NCBI RefSeq assembly: GCF_030732985.1
Contig: NZ_JASHJX010000027.1
Span: forward strand, 1-56,027
Direction of reading: 5' to 3'
From: Nioella sp. MMSF_3534
Lineage (GTDB): Bacteria; Pseudomonadota; Alphaproteobacteria; Rhodobacterales; Rhodobacteraceae
DNA: 56,027 bases
Shown here: positions 1 to 8,228 of the stretch, piece by piece
How the letters are laid out: each line of letters opens with the position of its first letter
How positions within the stretch are numbered: position 1 is the stretch's first letter
Notes under the pieces: model-generated
What the model was told of the DNA's origin: nothing
The model's database searches: none
The model's input: only the letters and a program-made list of their open reading frames with translations
Made by a program: the position numbers and the translations under genes

Positions 1-74
<74 letters not shown>

Positions 75-281
75 AAAATCTAATGTAATGTCCGATGCTT
101 TAGTGCAGGATGTGAATCCCATTTGTCAACACAGTCTGGACTTCCGCGCATCGCCGGACCTGCCAGCGGCCATGTCATCGCCGCAGAGAAATGCCTGATG
201 CGTGACCGCACCTCCGCTTTCCCCCGACGCACACAGCCTACGGGCTCCGTGGCGGGGATGCCAAAAGCGGTAATGTGGTGC

Positions 282-306
282 AGCTCCGTTCACCGGGGCC
301 GGAGCT
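282..306 (-). terminator. candidate hairpin at the end of the leftward dehydrogenase operon
   Basis: AGCTCCG at 282-288 pairs perfectly with CGGAGCT at 300-306, at the stop codon of the E2 core gene that ends the leftward operon. No T-run follows on the minus strand, so it is at best a weak intrinsic terminator or an mRNA 3' stabiliser. The rest of 75-305 holds nothing else I can support. Confidence 0.3.
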
Positions 307-1211
307 CAGCGGCCTGTCGGCAGAACCATCCGGCGCGGGTCGGCAAGAAGGCGCGCGTAGTGGGTCAGGAAACGTGCCGCGTCGGCGCCATTGATGACCC
401 TGTGATCGTAGCTGAGATCGAGAGGCACCATCGGAACGGGGGACCAGTCTCCGTTCTCCCAGACCGGCACGGTTTCGGTGCGGGTCAGGCCAAGGATCGC
501 CACCTCTGGCGGGTTCACGATTGGCGTGAAGGCCGTGCCGCCGATGCCGCCGAGGTTGGAGATCGACATCGATCCGCCGCCCATCTGCTCGCCCGAAAGC
601 TTCCTTGCCTGCGCCCGGCCGGCAAGGTCGGTGATATCGGCTGCGATCTGCCACAGGCCCTTCTTGTCCGCGTCGCGGATGACGGGAACCATAAGGCCAT
701 GGGGCGTGTCCACCGCAATGCCGATATGGACGTAGTCCTTCAGCACCAGCGTTTCGCCATCCGCAGTGAGCGAGGCGTTGAAGCGCGGGAAGGCGCGCAG
801 GGTCCGCGCCAGCGCCATGACGTGGAAGGCCAGCGCGGTGATCTTAACCCCGCGCGCCGCGCCTTCGTCTTTCAGAGACTTGCGGAAGGCCTCGACCGCG
901 CGCATGTCGGCGCGGTCGTGATGGGTGACCTGCGGGATCATGGCGTTCGCTGCCGACAGGTTGGCAGAGGCGATCTGCGCGATGCGTGACATCGGTTCTT
1001 CCGTCACGGGGCCATAGGCCGCGTGATCCACGTCCCAGTAGCGGCTGGCGTCGGGGGTGCTGGCGGCGGGCGCACTGCCGCCCCCGCCCAGATGCGCGTC
1101 CACGTCTTCACGGCCAAGCGTCGTCCGGCCCGTGGCCCTGGCCACCGCTTCCAGGTCGACGCCCTTGTTCGCGGCGTAGTGCTTGGTGCTTGGGCTTGCC
1201 TGAATGTCCAT
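306..1211 (-). CDS. 2-oxoacid dehydrogenase acyltransferase (E2) core without lipoyl domain
   Basis: 301 residues. The N-terminus (about residues 5-42) matches a peripheral subunit-binding domain, and residues about 70-301 are the chloramphenicol-acetyltransferase-like E2 catalytic core. The active-site motif is present near the C-terminus as YDHRVINGADAARF, giving the catalytic His and the downstream Asn-Gly. There is no lipoyl domain, whereas usual E2 proteins carry one to three at the N-terminus. The lipoyl domains appear instead in the separate gene at 2669-3937. It would form the transacylase core of the complex with E1 alpha and E1 beta of the same operon. AAGGGGG precedes the ATG; the gene lies 9 nt after the aldehyde dehydrogenase stop. 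No E3 (lipoamide dehydrogenase) gene is visible, so E3 must come from elsewhere. Confidence 0.85.
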   Translation of the reverse strand: MDIQASPSTKHYAANKGVDLEAVARATGRTTLGREDVDAHLGGGGSAPAASTPDASRYWDVDHAAYGPVTEEPMSRIAQIASANLSAANAMIPQVTHHDRADMRAVEAFRKSLKDEGAARGVKITALAFHVMALARTLRAFPRFNASLTADGETLVLKDYVHIGIAVDTPHGLMVPVIRDADKKGLWQIAADITDLAGRAQARKLSGEQMGGGSMSISNLGGIGGTAFTPIVNPPEVAILGLTRTETVPVWENGDWSPVPMVPLDLSYDHRVINGADAARFLTHYARLLADPRRMVLPTGR

Positions 1212-1220
1212 GATGCCCCC

Positions 1221-2651
1221 TTACCAGCTGGCCGAGATATATTGGGTTTCCATGAACTCCAGCATGCCCTCGTGTCCGCCCTCACGGCCAAGGCCCGACT
1301 GTTTCACACCGCCGAACGGCGCGGCGGGGTCCGAGACGAGGCCACGATTGAGGCCGACCATCCCGTATTCCAGCCGCTCACAGACCTGGATCGCGCGCTT
1401 CATGTCCTCGCTGAACACATAGGCCACCAGCCCGTATTCGGTATCGTTGGCGCGGGCGATCACGTCTTCCTGGTCGGTGAAGGTCTGGATCGCGGCGACC
1501 GGGCCGAAGATCTCGTCCTTCACGCAGTCCGCGGTTTCCGGCACGTTCGACAGCACGGTCGGCGGGTAGAAGAAGCCCTTGCCGTTCGGCACCGTGCCCC
1601 CGCATTCCAGCTTCGCGCCCTTGGCCAGCGCGTCCGAGACGAACTCCGCCACCTTGTCGCGGGTATCGGCATTGACCAGCGGACCCACGTCGACGGAAGG
1701 ATCGGTGCCGTCGCCCACCTTCAGCGCTTCCATGCGCTCGGTCAGTCGGCGCGTGAATTCCTCGGCCACATCCTCATGCACATAGATGCGGTTGGCGGCG
1801 GTGCAGGCCTCGCCCAGATTGCGCATCTTGGCCAGCATGGTGCCCTCGATGGCGGTGTCCATGTCGGCGTCGTCGAAAACGATGCAGGGCGCGTTGCCGC
1901 CCAGTTCCATCGCCGGTTTCAGCACCTGATCGGCGGCCCCCTTGAGCAGCTTGCGGCCCACGCCGGTGGACCCGGTGAAGCTGATCACACGGACACGCGG
2001 ATCGTGCATCAGGTGATCGACCAGCGCACCGGTGCGGCGCGAGGGCAACACGTTCACGAGGCCCGCAGGCACGCCCGCCTCTTCCAGCAGCGGCATCAGC
2101 GCCAGCATGGTCAGCGGCGTTTCCGAGGCGGGCTTGATGATGACGCCGCAACCGGCGGCAAGTGCGGGGGCGATCTTCCGCGTGCCCATGGCGGCGGGGT
2201 AGTTCCACGGCGTGACCAGTACGGCAAGGCCCGCGGGCTTGTGCTGCACGATGATCCGCGCGCCGGAGGCGGGGGCGTGGGTGATCAGCCCGTCGGCGCG
2301 CACGGCCTCTTCCGCGAACCAGCGGAAGAACTCGGCGGCATAGGTGGCTTCGCCCTTGGCATCCACGCCCGCCTTGCCGTTCTCCAGCGTGATCAGGTTG
2401 GCGAAATAGTCGAGCCGCGCGGTCATCAGTTCCCACGCCTTGCGCAGCACCTCGGAGCGTTCGCGCGGGGTGCGCGCGGCCCAGTCCTTCATTGCGGCCT
2501 CGGCGGCGTCGAGGGCTGCATCGGCATCGGCAAGCTCGGCAGAGGCGACAGAGGCCAGAACCTCCTCGGTCGCGGGGTTCAGAACGTCGAAACGGGTCTT
2601 GTCGGCACCTTCGCGCCATTCGCCGTTGATATAGAGATCGGTGTGTTCCAT
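1221..2651 (-). CDS. NAD(P)-dependent aldehyde dehydrogenase, succinate-semialdehyde dehydrogenase class
   Basis: 476 residues from the ATG giving MEHTDLYINGEW, the usual start of the SSADH/ALDH5 class. Family motifs are in order: TPWNYPAAMGTRKIAPALAAG (cofactor cleft), ITLENGK-type segment, VISFTGSTGVGR, ELGGNAPCIVFDDAD with the catalytic Glu, and GEACTAANRIY with the catalytic Cys. It oxidises an aldehyde to an acid using NAD or NADP. The exact substrate is not readable: semialdehydes are typical, but the operon context with an acetoin/pyruvate-type dehydrogenase complex suggests a short aldehyde such as acetaldehyde or glycolaldehyde. The open frame extends upstream to 2762, but that part overlaps the preceding gene and has no family similarity. 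Confidence 0.85.
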   Translation of the reverse strand: MEHTDLYINGEWREGADKTRFDVLNPATEEVLASVASAELADADAALDAAEAAMKDWAARTPRERSEVLRKAWELMTARLDYFANLITLENGKAGVDAKGEATYAAEFFRWFAEEAVRADGLITHAPASGARIIVQHKPAGLAVLVTPWNYPAAMGTRKIAPALAAGCGVIIKPASETPLTMLALMPLLEEAGVPAGLVNVLPSRRTGALVDHLMHDPRVRVISFTGSTGVGRKLLKGAADQVLKPAMELGGNAPCIVFDDADMDTAIEGTMLAKMRNLGEACTAANRIYVHEDVAEEFTRRLTERMEALKVGDGTDPSVDVGPLVNADTRDKVAEFVSDALAKGAKLECGGTVPNGKGFFYPPTVLSNVPETADCVKDEIFGPVAAIQTFTDQEDVIARANDTEYGLVAYVFSEDMKRAIQVCERLEYGMVGLNRGLVSDPAAPFGGVKQSGLGREGGHEGMLEFMETQYISASW

Positions 2652-2668
2652 GTCGGTCCTCGCGGGGG

Positions 2669-3937
2669 TCAGAGCAGATGGCGGAGCGGTTCGGCAAGCC
2701 GACCGGCGAATCCGCCGATAAGGGAAAGCGCTTGCGGGGCAGAGAGCTGCCCGGGCGCACATTCGAGCGTGATGGTCAGGGTGTCGCCCATGCCGGTCAG
2801 GGTCAACACCGGGGTCGCTTCCGCCCCGAGATTGACCGACGTGATGGGCGATCCCGCAAGATCGCGGATGGTCAGGGCCGGTTCCGCATCCTCGGGCATC
2901 ACACGGGTCTGGCCATGGGCTTCGACAGCAATGGCCGCCAGCGGATCGCCAAGGGACGCCGCGGCAAAGCGGGCCAGCAACGCGGCGCGGTCCACAGGCG
3001 CGCCGGTGTCCTCAGTGGCCCATGCACAGAAATCCGCGAAAGCCTTGGCGGGAACCTCGGCTGTCAGATGACGACCGGCGGCGGCGGTGGTCGGGGTGGG
3101 TTCGGCGGTCGCGTCGGGCAGGCTTCTCAGCACCTCCAGATCCGAGACATGGTAGGGCTGTGGATGACCGGCGTCGACCAGCCGTTGCAGGTCCAACCCT
3201 TCCTCCAGCGCAATCCGGCGGGCCTTGGGTGAGGCGAGGATACGCCCCCCTGTGGTGACCGGTGCTGCGGCTTTCGCCACCGGTTCGGCGGCGGGTTTCG
3301 GGGCAGGCGCGGGTTTGGCCTGTTCCTTCACCGGGGCGGGGGTTGGTTGAGCGCCACCCGACCAGCTGCGGCTGACAGGGTTGGCCGGGGCCTCGGCAGA
3401 GATGATGGCGATGACCTCGCCCACGGGCGCGGCTTCGCCCGCCTCGGCCAGAAGCGCGGCGACATAACCGTCATGGCCTGACTCGACCTCCATCGTGGCC
3501 TTGTCGGTTTCCACCTCGAACAGGATATCGCCCGAGGCCACGGCATCGCCGGGGGCCTTGTGCCAGGCCACGATCACGCCTTCGTCCTGCGCCATGCCAA
3601 GCGCGGGCATGATGACGCCGGTGCCGTCGGGCAGGTCGTCGCTGGCTGGGGAGTCAGCCGCCGGGGCAGGGGCCGGGGCTGCGGTGCCGCTGCCCTCCGC
3701 CGTGTCCGAGATCAGCGCAATCACGTTGCCTACGGGCACGTCGTCGCCATCGCCTGCGGTCACGTCGGTCAGGTACCCGTCCGCCGGAGATTCGACCTCC
3801 ATTGTCGCCTTGTCGGTTTCCACCTCGAACAGCGCATCGCCCGCCTTGACCGCATCGCCGGACTGTTTCAGCCAGCTGACGATCTTGCCGGTGTCCTGCG
3901 CCATCCCGAGGGCGGGCATGATCACCTCATGCGGCAT
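2669..3937 (-). CDS. double-lipoyl E2-like protein with degenerate acyltransferase core
   Basis: 422 residues. Two tandem lipoyl domains (about 1-78 and 106-182) each carry the lipoylation motif ETDKATMEVES with Lys43 and Lys146. A Pro/Ala-rich linker follows, then a peripheral subunit-binding domain (about 233-271, ILASPKARRIALEEGLDL). The C-terminal 130 residues resemble the last part of an E2 core, but the catalytic HxxxDG is replaced by LECAPGQLSAPQALSL, so transacylase activity is not expected. I infer a lipoyl-arm carrier subunit that works with the separate E2 core at 306-1211. It overlaps the E1 beta gene by 11 nt, suggesting translational coupling. A sequencing error is unlikely, because the frame runs cleanly through all domains. 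Confidence 0.8.
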   Translation of the reverse strand: MPHEVIMPALGMAQDTGKIVSWLKQSGDAVKAGDALFEVETDKATMEVESPADGYLTDVTAGDGDDVPVGNVIALISDTAEGSGTAAPAPAPAADSPASDDLPDGTGVIMPALGMAQDEGVIVAWHKAPGDAVASGDILFEVETDKATMEVESGHDGYVAALLAEAGEAAPVGEVIAIISAEAPANPVSRSWSGGAQPTPAPVKEQAKPAPAPKPAAEPVAKAAAPVTTGGRILASPKARRIALEEGLDLQRLVDAGHPQPYHVSDLEVLRSLPDATAEPTPTTAAAGRHLTAEVPAKAFADFCAWATEDTGAPVDRAALLARFAAASLGDPLAAIAVEAHGQTRVMPEDAEPALTIRDLAGSPITSVNLGAEATPVLTLTGMGDTLTITLECAPGQLSAPQALSLIGGFAGRLAEPLRHLL

Positions 3938-4922
3938 GGATCATCTCCCCCGACATGAGCTTGCGGGCGTTCTCTGCCACCGCCTCGGGCGTCGGGACGG
4001 TGATATCCTCAAGCGCCGGGCTGAAGGGCACCGGCACGTCCATCGCCCCCATGCGCAGCACCGGCGCATCAAGGTGATAGAAGGCCTTTTCGTTGATCCG
4101 GCCCGCGATTTCGCCGGTGATGCCGAAGCTCTGGTGGCCTTCATCAACCACGATCACGCGGGAGGTCTTCTTGGCCGACTCGATCAGCGTCTTTTCGTCC
4201 AGCGGCACGATGGTGCGCGGGTCGATCACCTCGGCGCTGATGCCCTCGGCGGCCAGCATCTCGGCGGCCTTTTCACAGACCTGCACCATGGAAGACGTGC
4301 CGATCAGGGTGATGTCCGTGCCTTCGCGCTTGATATTCGCCTCGCCGAAGGGGATCAGGTATTCCTCTTCGGGCACCGGGGCCTTGTCGTTATACATCAG
4401 CTTGTCTTCGAAGATCACGACCGGGTTGTTGTCGCGGATCGCGGTCTTCATCAGCCCCTTGGCCTCATAGGCCGAAGAGGGCAGCGCCACTTTCAGGCCC
4501 GGAATATGGGCCACCAAAGCATGCAGCGATTGCGAGTGCTGTGCGGCCGACCGCCGGGTCGCGCCCAGGTTGGTGCGCAGAACCAGCGGCACGCTCAACT
4601 TGCCGCCTGACATATAATGGGTCTTGGCGGCCTGATTGCAGAGCTGATCCATGATCAGGTAGATGAAATCGCCGAACATAAGATCCACCACGGGGCGGGA
4701 ACCGGTCATGGCGGCGCCGACGGCCAGCCCCATGAAACCGGGCTCGGCGATCGGCGTGTCGACGACGCGCGCTGTGCCGAATTCCTCGACCAGGCCGGAC
4801 AGCACCTTGAACGGCGTGCCCGCCTCGGCCACGTCTTCGCCGATGATGAAGACGGTTTCGTCGCGGCGCATTTCCTCGGCCAGCGCCTCGTTTACCGCCT
4901 GGGACAGGGTGATATTACGCAT
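3927..4922 (-). CDS. 2-oxoacid (acetoin/pyruvate type) dehydrogenase E1 component, beta subunit
   Basis: 331 residues, the usual length for E1 beta. The start MRNITLSQAVNEALAEEM, the GEDVAEAGTPFKV segment, the VDTPIAEPGFMGLAVGAAMTG region (TPP-binding side), and the C-terminal transketolase domain with VIDPRTIVPLDEKTL and VVDEGHQSFG are all typical of AcoB/PdhB. With the alpha subunit it performs thiamine-diphosphate-dependent decarboxylation or cleavage and reductive acylation of the lipoyl arm. The similarity is closest in feel to acetoin-dehydrogenase E1 subunits, but pyruvate or branched-chain use cannot be excluded. It sits between E1 alpha (12 nt gap) and the double-lipoyl gene (11 nt overlap). 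Confidence 0.9.
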   Translation of the reverse strand: MRNITLSQAVNEALAEEMRRDETVFIIGEDVAEAGTPFKVLSGLVEEFGTARVVDTPIAEPGFMGLAVGAAMTGSRPVVDLMFGDFIYLIMDQLCNQAAKTHYMSGGKLSVPLVLRTNLGATRRSAAQHSQSLHALVAHIPGLKVALPSSAYEAKGLMKTAIRDNNPVVIFEDKLMYNDKAPVPEEEYLIPFGEANIKREGTDITLIGTSSMVQVCEKAAEMLAAEGISAEVIDPRTIVPLDEKTLIESAKKTSRVIVVDEGHQSFGITGEIAGRINEKAFYHLDAPVLRMGAMDVPVPFSPALEDITVPTPEAVAENARKLMSGEMIHAA

Positions 4923-4934
4923 GTGTCTTTCTCC

Positions 4935-5942
4935 TCAGGCCGTATCGCGGGCAAGCGCGTGTTCAATGTCGGTGTAGACATGCATGTCCACCTCGGAGAC
5001 GTCCGGGTACTTGGCGTTCAGCGCGTATTCCACGGCGTCCGCCGCGTCCTGCTTGATCTCTGCGTTCATCGCATCGAGATCCTCTTCGCTGGCGATGCCC
5101 TCCTCGACCAGCCACGAGCGGAAGCGGATGATCGGATCGCGGTTTTCCTTCCAGTCCTTCTCTTCTTCCTTGGACCGGTAGTATTCGCGGTTGATGTCGC
5201 CCACATGGTGCCCGTGATAGCGATAGGTCATCAGTTCCATGAAGAACGGACCTTCACCCTTGCGGGCGCGATCGACGAGCTTCTGGGTCAGGGCATTGAC
5301 GGCAAGAACGTCCTGCCCGTCCACCTGATGCGCCTCGATGCCGAAGGCCTCGGCGCGGGCGGTGATGGAGCCGGCAGCGATCTCGTCGGTTCTGGTGTAC
5401 TCGGAATAGCCGTTGTTTTCACAGGCATAGATGACCGGCAGGTTCCATAGCGCGGCCATGTTCATGACCTCATACATCAGCCCCTGCGCCGTGGCGCCGT
5501 CACCAAAGAAACAGACGGTCACATCGTCTTTGCCGAGCAGTTTGGCAGAGAAGGCCGCGCCGGTGGCGATGCCCATGGAGCCGCCGACAATGGCGTTGGC
5601 CCCGAGATTGCCGTTGGACTGGTCGGCGATATGCATCGAGCCGCCCTTGCCCCGGCAATAGCCCTCTTCCTTGCCCAGAAGTTCGCAGAACATCTCCTTG
5701 AACTCGGCGCCCTTGGCCACGCAATGGCCGTGGCCCCGGTGGGTCGAGGTGATCTTGTCGGTAACCCTCAGCGCTTCGCAGATGCCCACGGCGACGGCTT
5801 CCTCGCCGGAATACATATGGGTAAGGCCCGGCATCTTGGCTGACAGGTAGAGTTGGTTGGCATTGTCCTCGAAGGTCCGGATGCGCACCATCTGGCGGTA
5901 CATCGTCAGGTAGTCTTCGGTGTTTGTTTTCGATTTGGCCAT
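4935..5942 (-). CDS. 2-oxoacid (acetoin/pyruvate type) dehydrogenase E1 component, alpha subunit
   Basis: 335 residues. The TPP-binding motif GDGATAQG followed about 30 residues later by CENNGYS is present, as are the E1 alpha signatures HMYSGEEAVAVG, THRGHGHCVAKG and GKGGSMHIAD. The phosphorylation-loop-like YRYHGHHVGD segment is also present. Length and order match AcoA/PdhA. It forms a heterotetramer with E1 beta encoded 12 nt downstream. It opens the complex-encoding part of the operon and is preceded by the M24-type gene with an 86-nt gap, which could hold a secondary promoter, although none is obvious. Confidence 0.9.
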   Translation of the reverse strand: MAKSKTNTEDYLTMYRQMVRIRTFEDNANQLYLSAKMPGLTHMYSGEEAVAVGICEALRVTDKITSTHRGHGHCVAKGAEFKEMFCELLGKEEGYCRGKGGSMHIADQSNGNLGANAIVGGSMGIATGAAFSAKLLGKDDVTVCFFGDGATAQGLMYEVMNMAALWNLPVIYACENNGYSEYTRTDEIAAGSITARAEAFGIEAHQVDGQDVLAVNALTQKLVDRARKGEGPFFMELMTYRYHGHHVGDINREYYRSKEEEKDWKENRDPIIRFRSWLVEEGIASEEDLDAMNAEIKQDAADAVEYALNAKYPDVSEVDMHVYTDIEHALARDTA

Positions 5943-6028
5943 AGCGGGCTTCCCCCTTGAACGGGCGCCGGGCGCACGGCCCGGCCTGCATCGTGGCAGG
6001 TGGCCGGGTTTTCACCCGGCCACCCGTC

Positions 6029-7339
6029 TCAATAACGGTTGGCGATCGGCAGTTCTTCGGCCGGGAAGAGGCTGATCACCTCGCAACCGGTCTCGGTAAC
6101 CACCACTTCTTCTTCGATCCGTGCCGCCGAATACCCGTCCGTCGCCGGGCAATAGGTTTCCAGCGCGAAGACCATGCCGGTCTTGATCTCCATCGGGTGA
6201 TCCATACTGACCGCGCGGGAGATGATCGGGCGTTCGTGCAGCGCGAGGCCAAGGCCATGGCCGAATTGCAGGCCGAAGGCGGCGTCTTCGTTGGGGAAAC
6301 CGAGGCTTTCCGCCGTCGGCCAGACTTCGGCCACCTTGTCGGTGGTCACGCCCGGTTTGATCATCGCAATGGAGGCGTCGATCCATTCCCGCGCCTTCAC
6401 ATAGGCGTCGTTCTGGGACGGTGTCGCGCGGCCCACGTTGAACGTCCGGTAATAGCAGGTCCGATAGCCCTGATACGATTGCAGAATATCAAAGAAGGCC
6501 TGGTCGCCGGGGCGGATCAGACGGTCGGTGAAGTTATGCGGATGCGGGTTGCAGCGTTCGCCGGAAATGGCGTTGATCGCCTCCACATCGTCCGAGCCCA
6601 TTTCGTAGAGCAGCTTGTTGGACATGGCGACGATGTCATTCTCGCGCACGCCGGGTTTCAGCTCTTCATAGATCATGTGGTAGACGCCATCGACCATGCT
6701 GGCCGCCTGCGTCAGAAGCTGGATTTCGTCCCAGTTCTTGATCTCGCGCGCCGCCAGCATGATCTGCTGGCCGTCGACCACGTGAATGCCTTCTTCCTGC
6801 AGCGCGTGGAACATCGCCGTTTCGGCATAGTCCACGCCCACGGGCATATCGGCCATGCCTGCATCCTTGATCAGCTGCGCAATCATCTTGGCATATTTCT
6901 TCATCAGGCCGAATTCCGGCGGGATCGTGCCGCGCATGCCGACAACGCCGGCCAGGCAGTGATCGGGCTCCAGCCAATCCGAATAGCGCTTGTGATGCAC
7001 CGCCGCCGAACCGAAGTCCCAGACATAGGGGCTGTCATCGCCGGTCAGCAGGCAGAAGCGGCACATCTTGTCCCGTTCCCATTCACCGATCTTGGTCGCG
7101 GACACGTAGCGGATGTTGTTCACATCGAACAGCAGCAGCGATCCGGCGGGGGAATTCTGCAAGCTCTGCCGCGTGCGGGCCAGACGGTAGCGGCGCAGGC
7201 GGTCATGGTCGACTCGCTTTTCGAAATCGACCGAGGTGTGACCCCAAGCCGGGATCTTGTCACGCCATTCCCAGTTGGTTTCAAGATCCTGCGGGGTGAG
7301 CAGGTTTGGCATGAGTGCATTGCCGGGGCGTTCTGACAT
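6029..7339 (-). CDS. M24 (creatinase/Xaa-Pro aminopeptidase fold) protein with altered metal site
   Basis: 436 residues with an N-terminal creatinase-type domain (about 45-190) and a C-terminal pita-bread M24 domain (about 205-420). Of the five canonical metal ligands I can place Asp284 (AFFDILQ), His361 (FGHGLGLALHE), Glu394 (FALET) and Glu409 (ARIEEEV). The second Asp, 11 residues after the first, is Cys295 (GYRTCYYRTF). Creatinase is an M24 member that works without metal, and the DMSP lyase DddP and ectoine hydrolase show that this fold takes on non-peptidase chemistry in marine bacteria. I therefore call it a probable non-peptidase hydrolase or lyase of the operon's substrate. It does not align with DddP at the Asp-x-Asp ligands. 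Confidence 0.75.
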   Translation of the reverse strand: MSERPGNALMPNLLTPQDLETNWEWRDKIPAWGHTSVDFEKRVDHDRLRRYRLARTRQSLQNSPAGSLLLFDVNNIRYVSATKIGEWERDKMCRFCLLTGDDSPYVWDFGSAAVHHKRYSDWLEPDHCLAGVVGMRGTIPPEFGLMKKYAKMIAQLIKDAGMADMPVGVDYAETAMFHALQEEGIHVVDGQQIMLAAREIKNWDEIQLLTQAASMVDGVYHMIYEELKPGVRENDIVAMSNKLLYEMGSDDVEAINAISGERCNPHPHNFTDRLIRPGDQAFFDILQSYQGYRTCYYRTFNVGRATPSQNDAYVKAREWIDASIAMIKPGVTTDKVAEVWPTAESLGFPNEDAAFGLQFGHGLGLALHERPIISRAVSMDHPMEIKTGMVFALETYCPATDGYSAARIEEEVVVTETGCEVISLFPAEELPIANRY

Positions 7340-7405
7340 CGGAAACTCCTTTCGGGTGCGGCCATGCGCACCCGGTTTGTTGCTGAAAGGTGTGGTGTTG
7401 CGGGC

Positions 7406-8215
7406 CTATTTCGTGACCCAGCCACCATCGATCGAGATCATCTGGCCGGTCATGTAGTCGCTGTCGTTGGACGCGAGGAACGATGCGGTGCCGGTGATGT
7501 CATCGGGATAGGAGACGCGCTTGATCACAAGGTTGTTCTCGACGATGTCGTCATAGGCCTGACCGGCGCGTTCCTTGAAGCCGATCTCGACCAGGTCCTT
7601 GTCGAGCTGTTCCCAAAGCGGCGTCACAACCACGCCGGGCGCGTAACCGTTCACGGTGATGTTGTGCTCGGCCAGACCAAGCGCGCCGCATTCGGTCAGC
7701 GCAAGGCAGCCATATTTGGAGGTGCAGTAGACGGTCACGTCCACCAGCGGCTTGCGCGAGGCGATACTGCCCACGTTGATGATCTTGTAGGGGTGATCTT
7801 CCATCGGGCCCTGGGCGATCATCTGGCGGGCGGCTTCCTGCATGCCCAGCCACATGGCCTTGGTGTTGACGTTCATGATCATGTCCCAGTTGTCTTCATC
7901 GATATCCATGAAGAACCGGGGCTTGTTGAGGCCCGCGTTGAACAGCGCCACGTTGATGCTTCCAAAGGCCTCGACACAGGCGGCCACGGCGGCTGCGTTG
8001 TCTTCGCGCTTGGTGACGTCCATCTTGACCGCAATCGCCTTGCCGTTGCCGGCCGCGTTGATCCTGTCGGCAACCTTCTGCGCTTCGTCGAGATCAAGGT
8101 CACCGAGGCACACATTGGCACCCTGTGCCGCGAAGGCCTCTGCATTGCCTGCGCCCATGCCGCGCGCGGCGCCGGTGATCAGGATATTCTTGCCGTTGAG
8201 TCGATTGGGGTCCAT
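7406..8215 (-). CDS. short-chain dehydrogenase/reductase (classical SDR)
   Basis: 269 residues from the ATG giving MDPNRLNGKNILITG, with AGGAGG eight bases upstream. The cofactor motif TGAARGMGAG, the NAG motif (FNAGLNKP), the active-site Ser (NVGSIASR) and YCTSK tetrad are all intact, and the C-terminal segment SDYMTGQMISIDGGW is typical. It oxidises or reduces a secondary alcohol/ketone with NAD(H) or NADP(H). It is the first gene of the leftward metabolic operon, 13 nt downstream of the regulator stop. It is clearly paralogous to the SDR in the rightward arm (11331-12128): both share the NKP...D..EDNW...MD/MN.N segment, the GMQEAA.QMIAQ segment and the DSDYMTGQ end, suggesting linked steps or stereoisomers. 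Confidence 0.85.
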   Translation of the reverse strand: MDPNRLNGKNILITGAARGMGAGNAEAFAAQGANVCLGDLDLDEAQKVADRINAAGNGKAIAVKMDVTKREDNAAAVAACVEAFGSINVALFNAGLNKPRFFMDIDEDNWDMIMNVNTKAMWLGMQEAARQMIAQGPMEDHPYKIINVGSIASRKPLVDVTVYCTSKYGCLALTECGALGLAEHNITVNGYAPGVVVTPLWEQLDKDLVEIGFKERAGQAYDDIVENNLVIKRVSYPDDITGTASFLASNDSDYMTGQMISIDGGWVTK

Positions 8216-8228
8216 TGGGGTTCCTCCT

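Noticed and set aside
1023-3071. 682-codon open frame on the plus strand
   Set aside because: It lies antisense to the aldehyde dehydrogenase and lipoyl genes, has a low-complexity His/Gly/Arg-rich translation and no family motif; a GC-rich shadow.
6029-7339. Assignment as the DMSP lyase DddP
   Set aside because: The fold is the same, but the Asp-x-Asp plus third Asp ligand pattern of DddP is not present and the overall sequence differs; only the M24 family call is supported.
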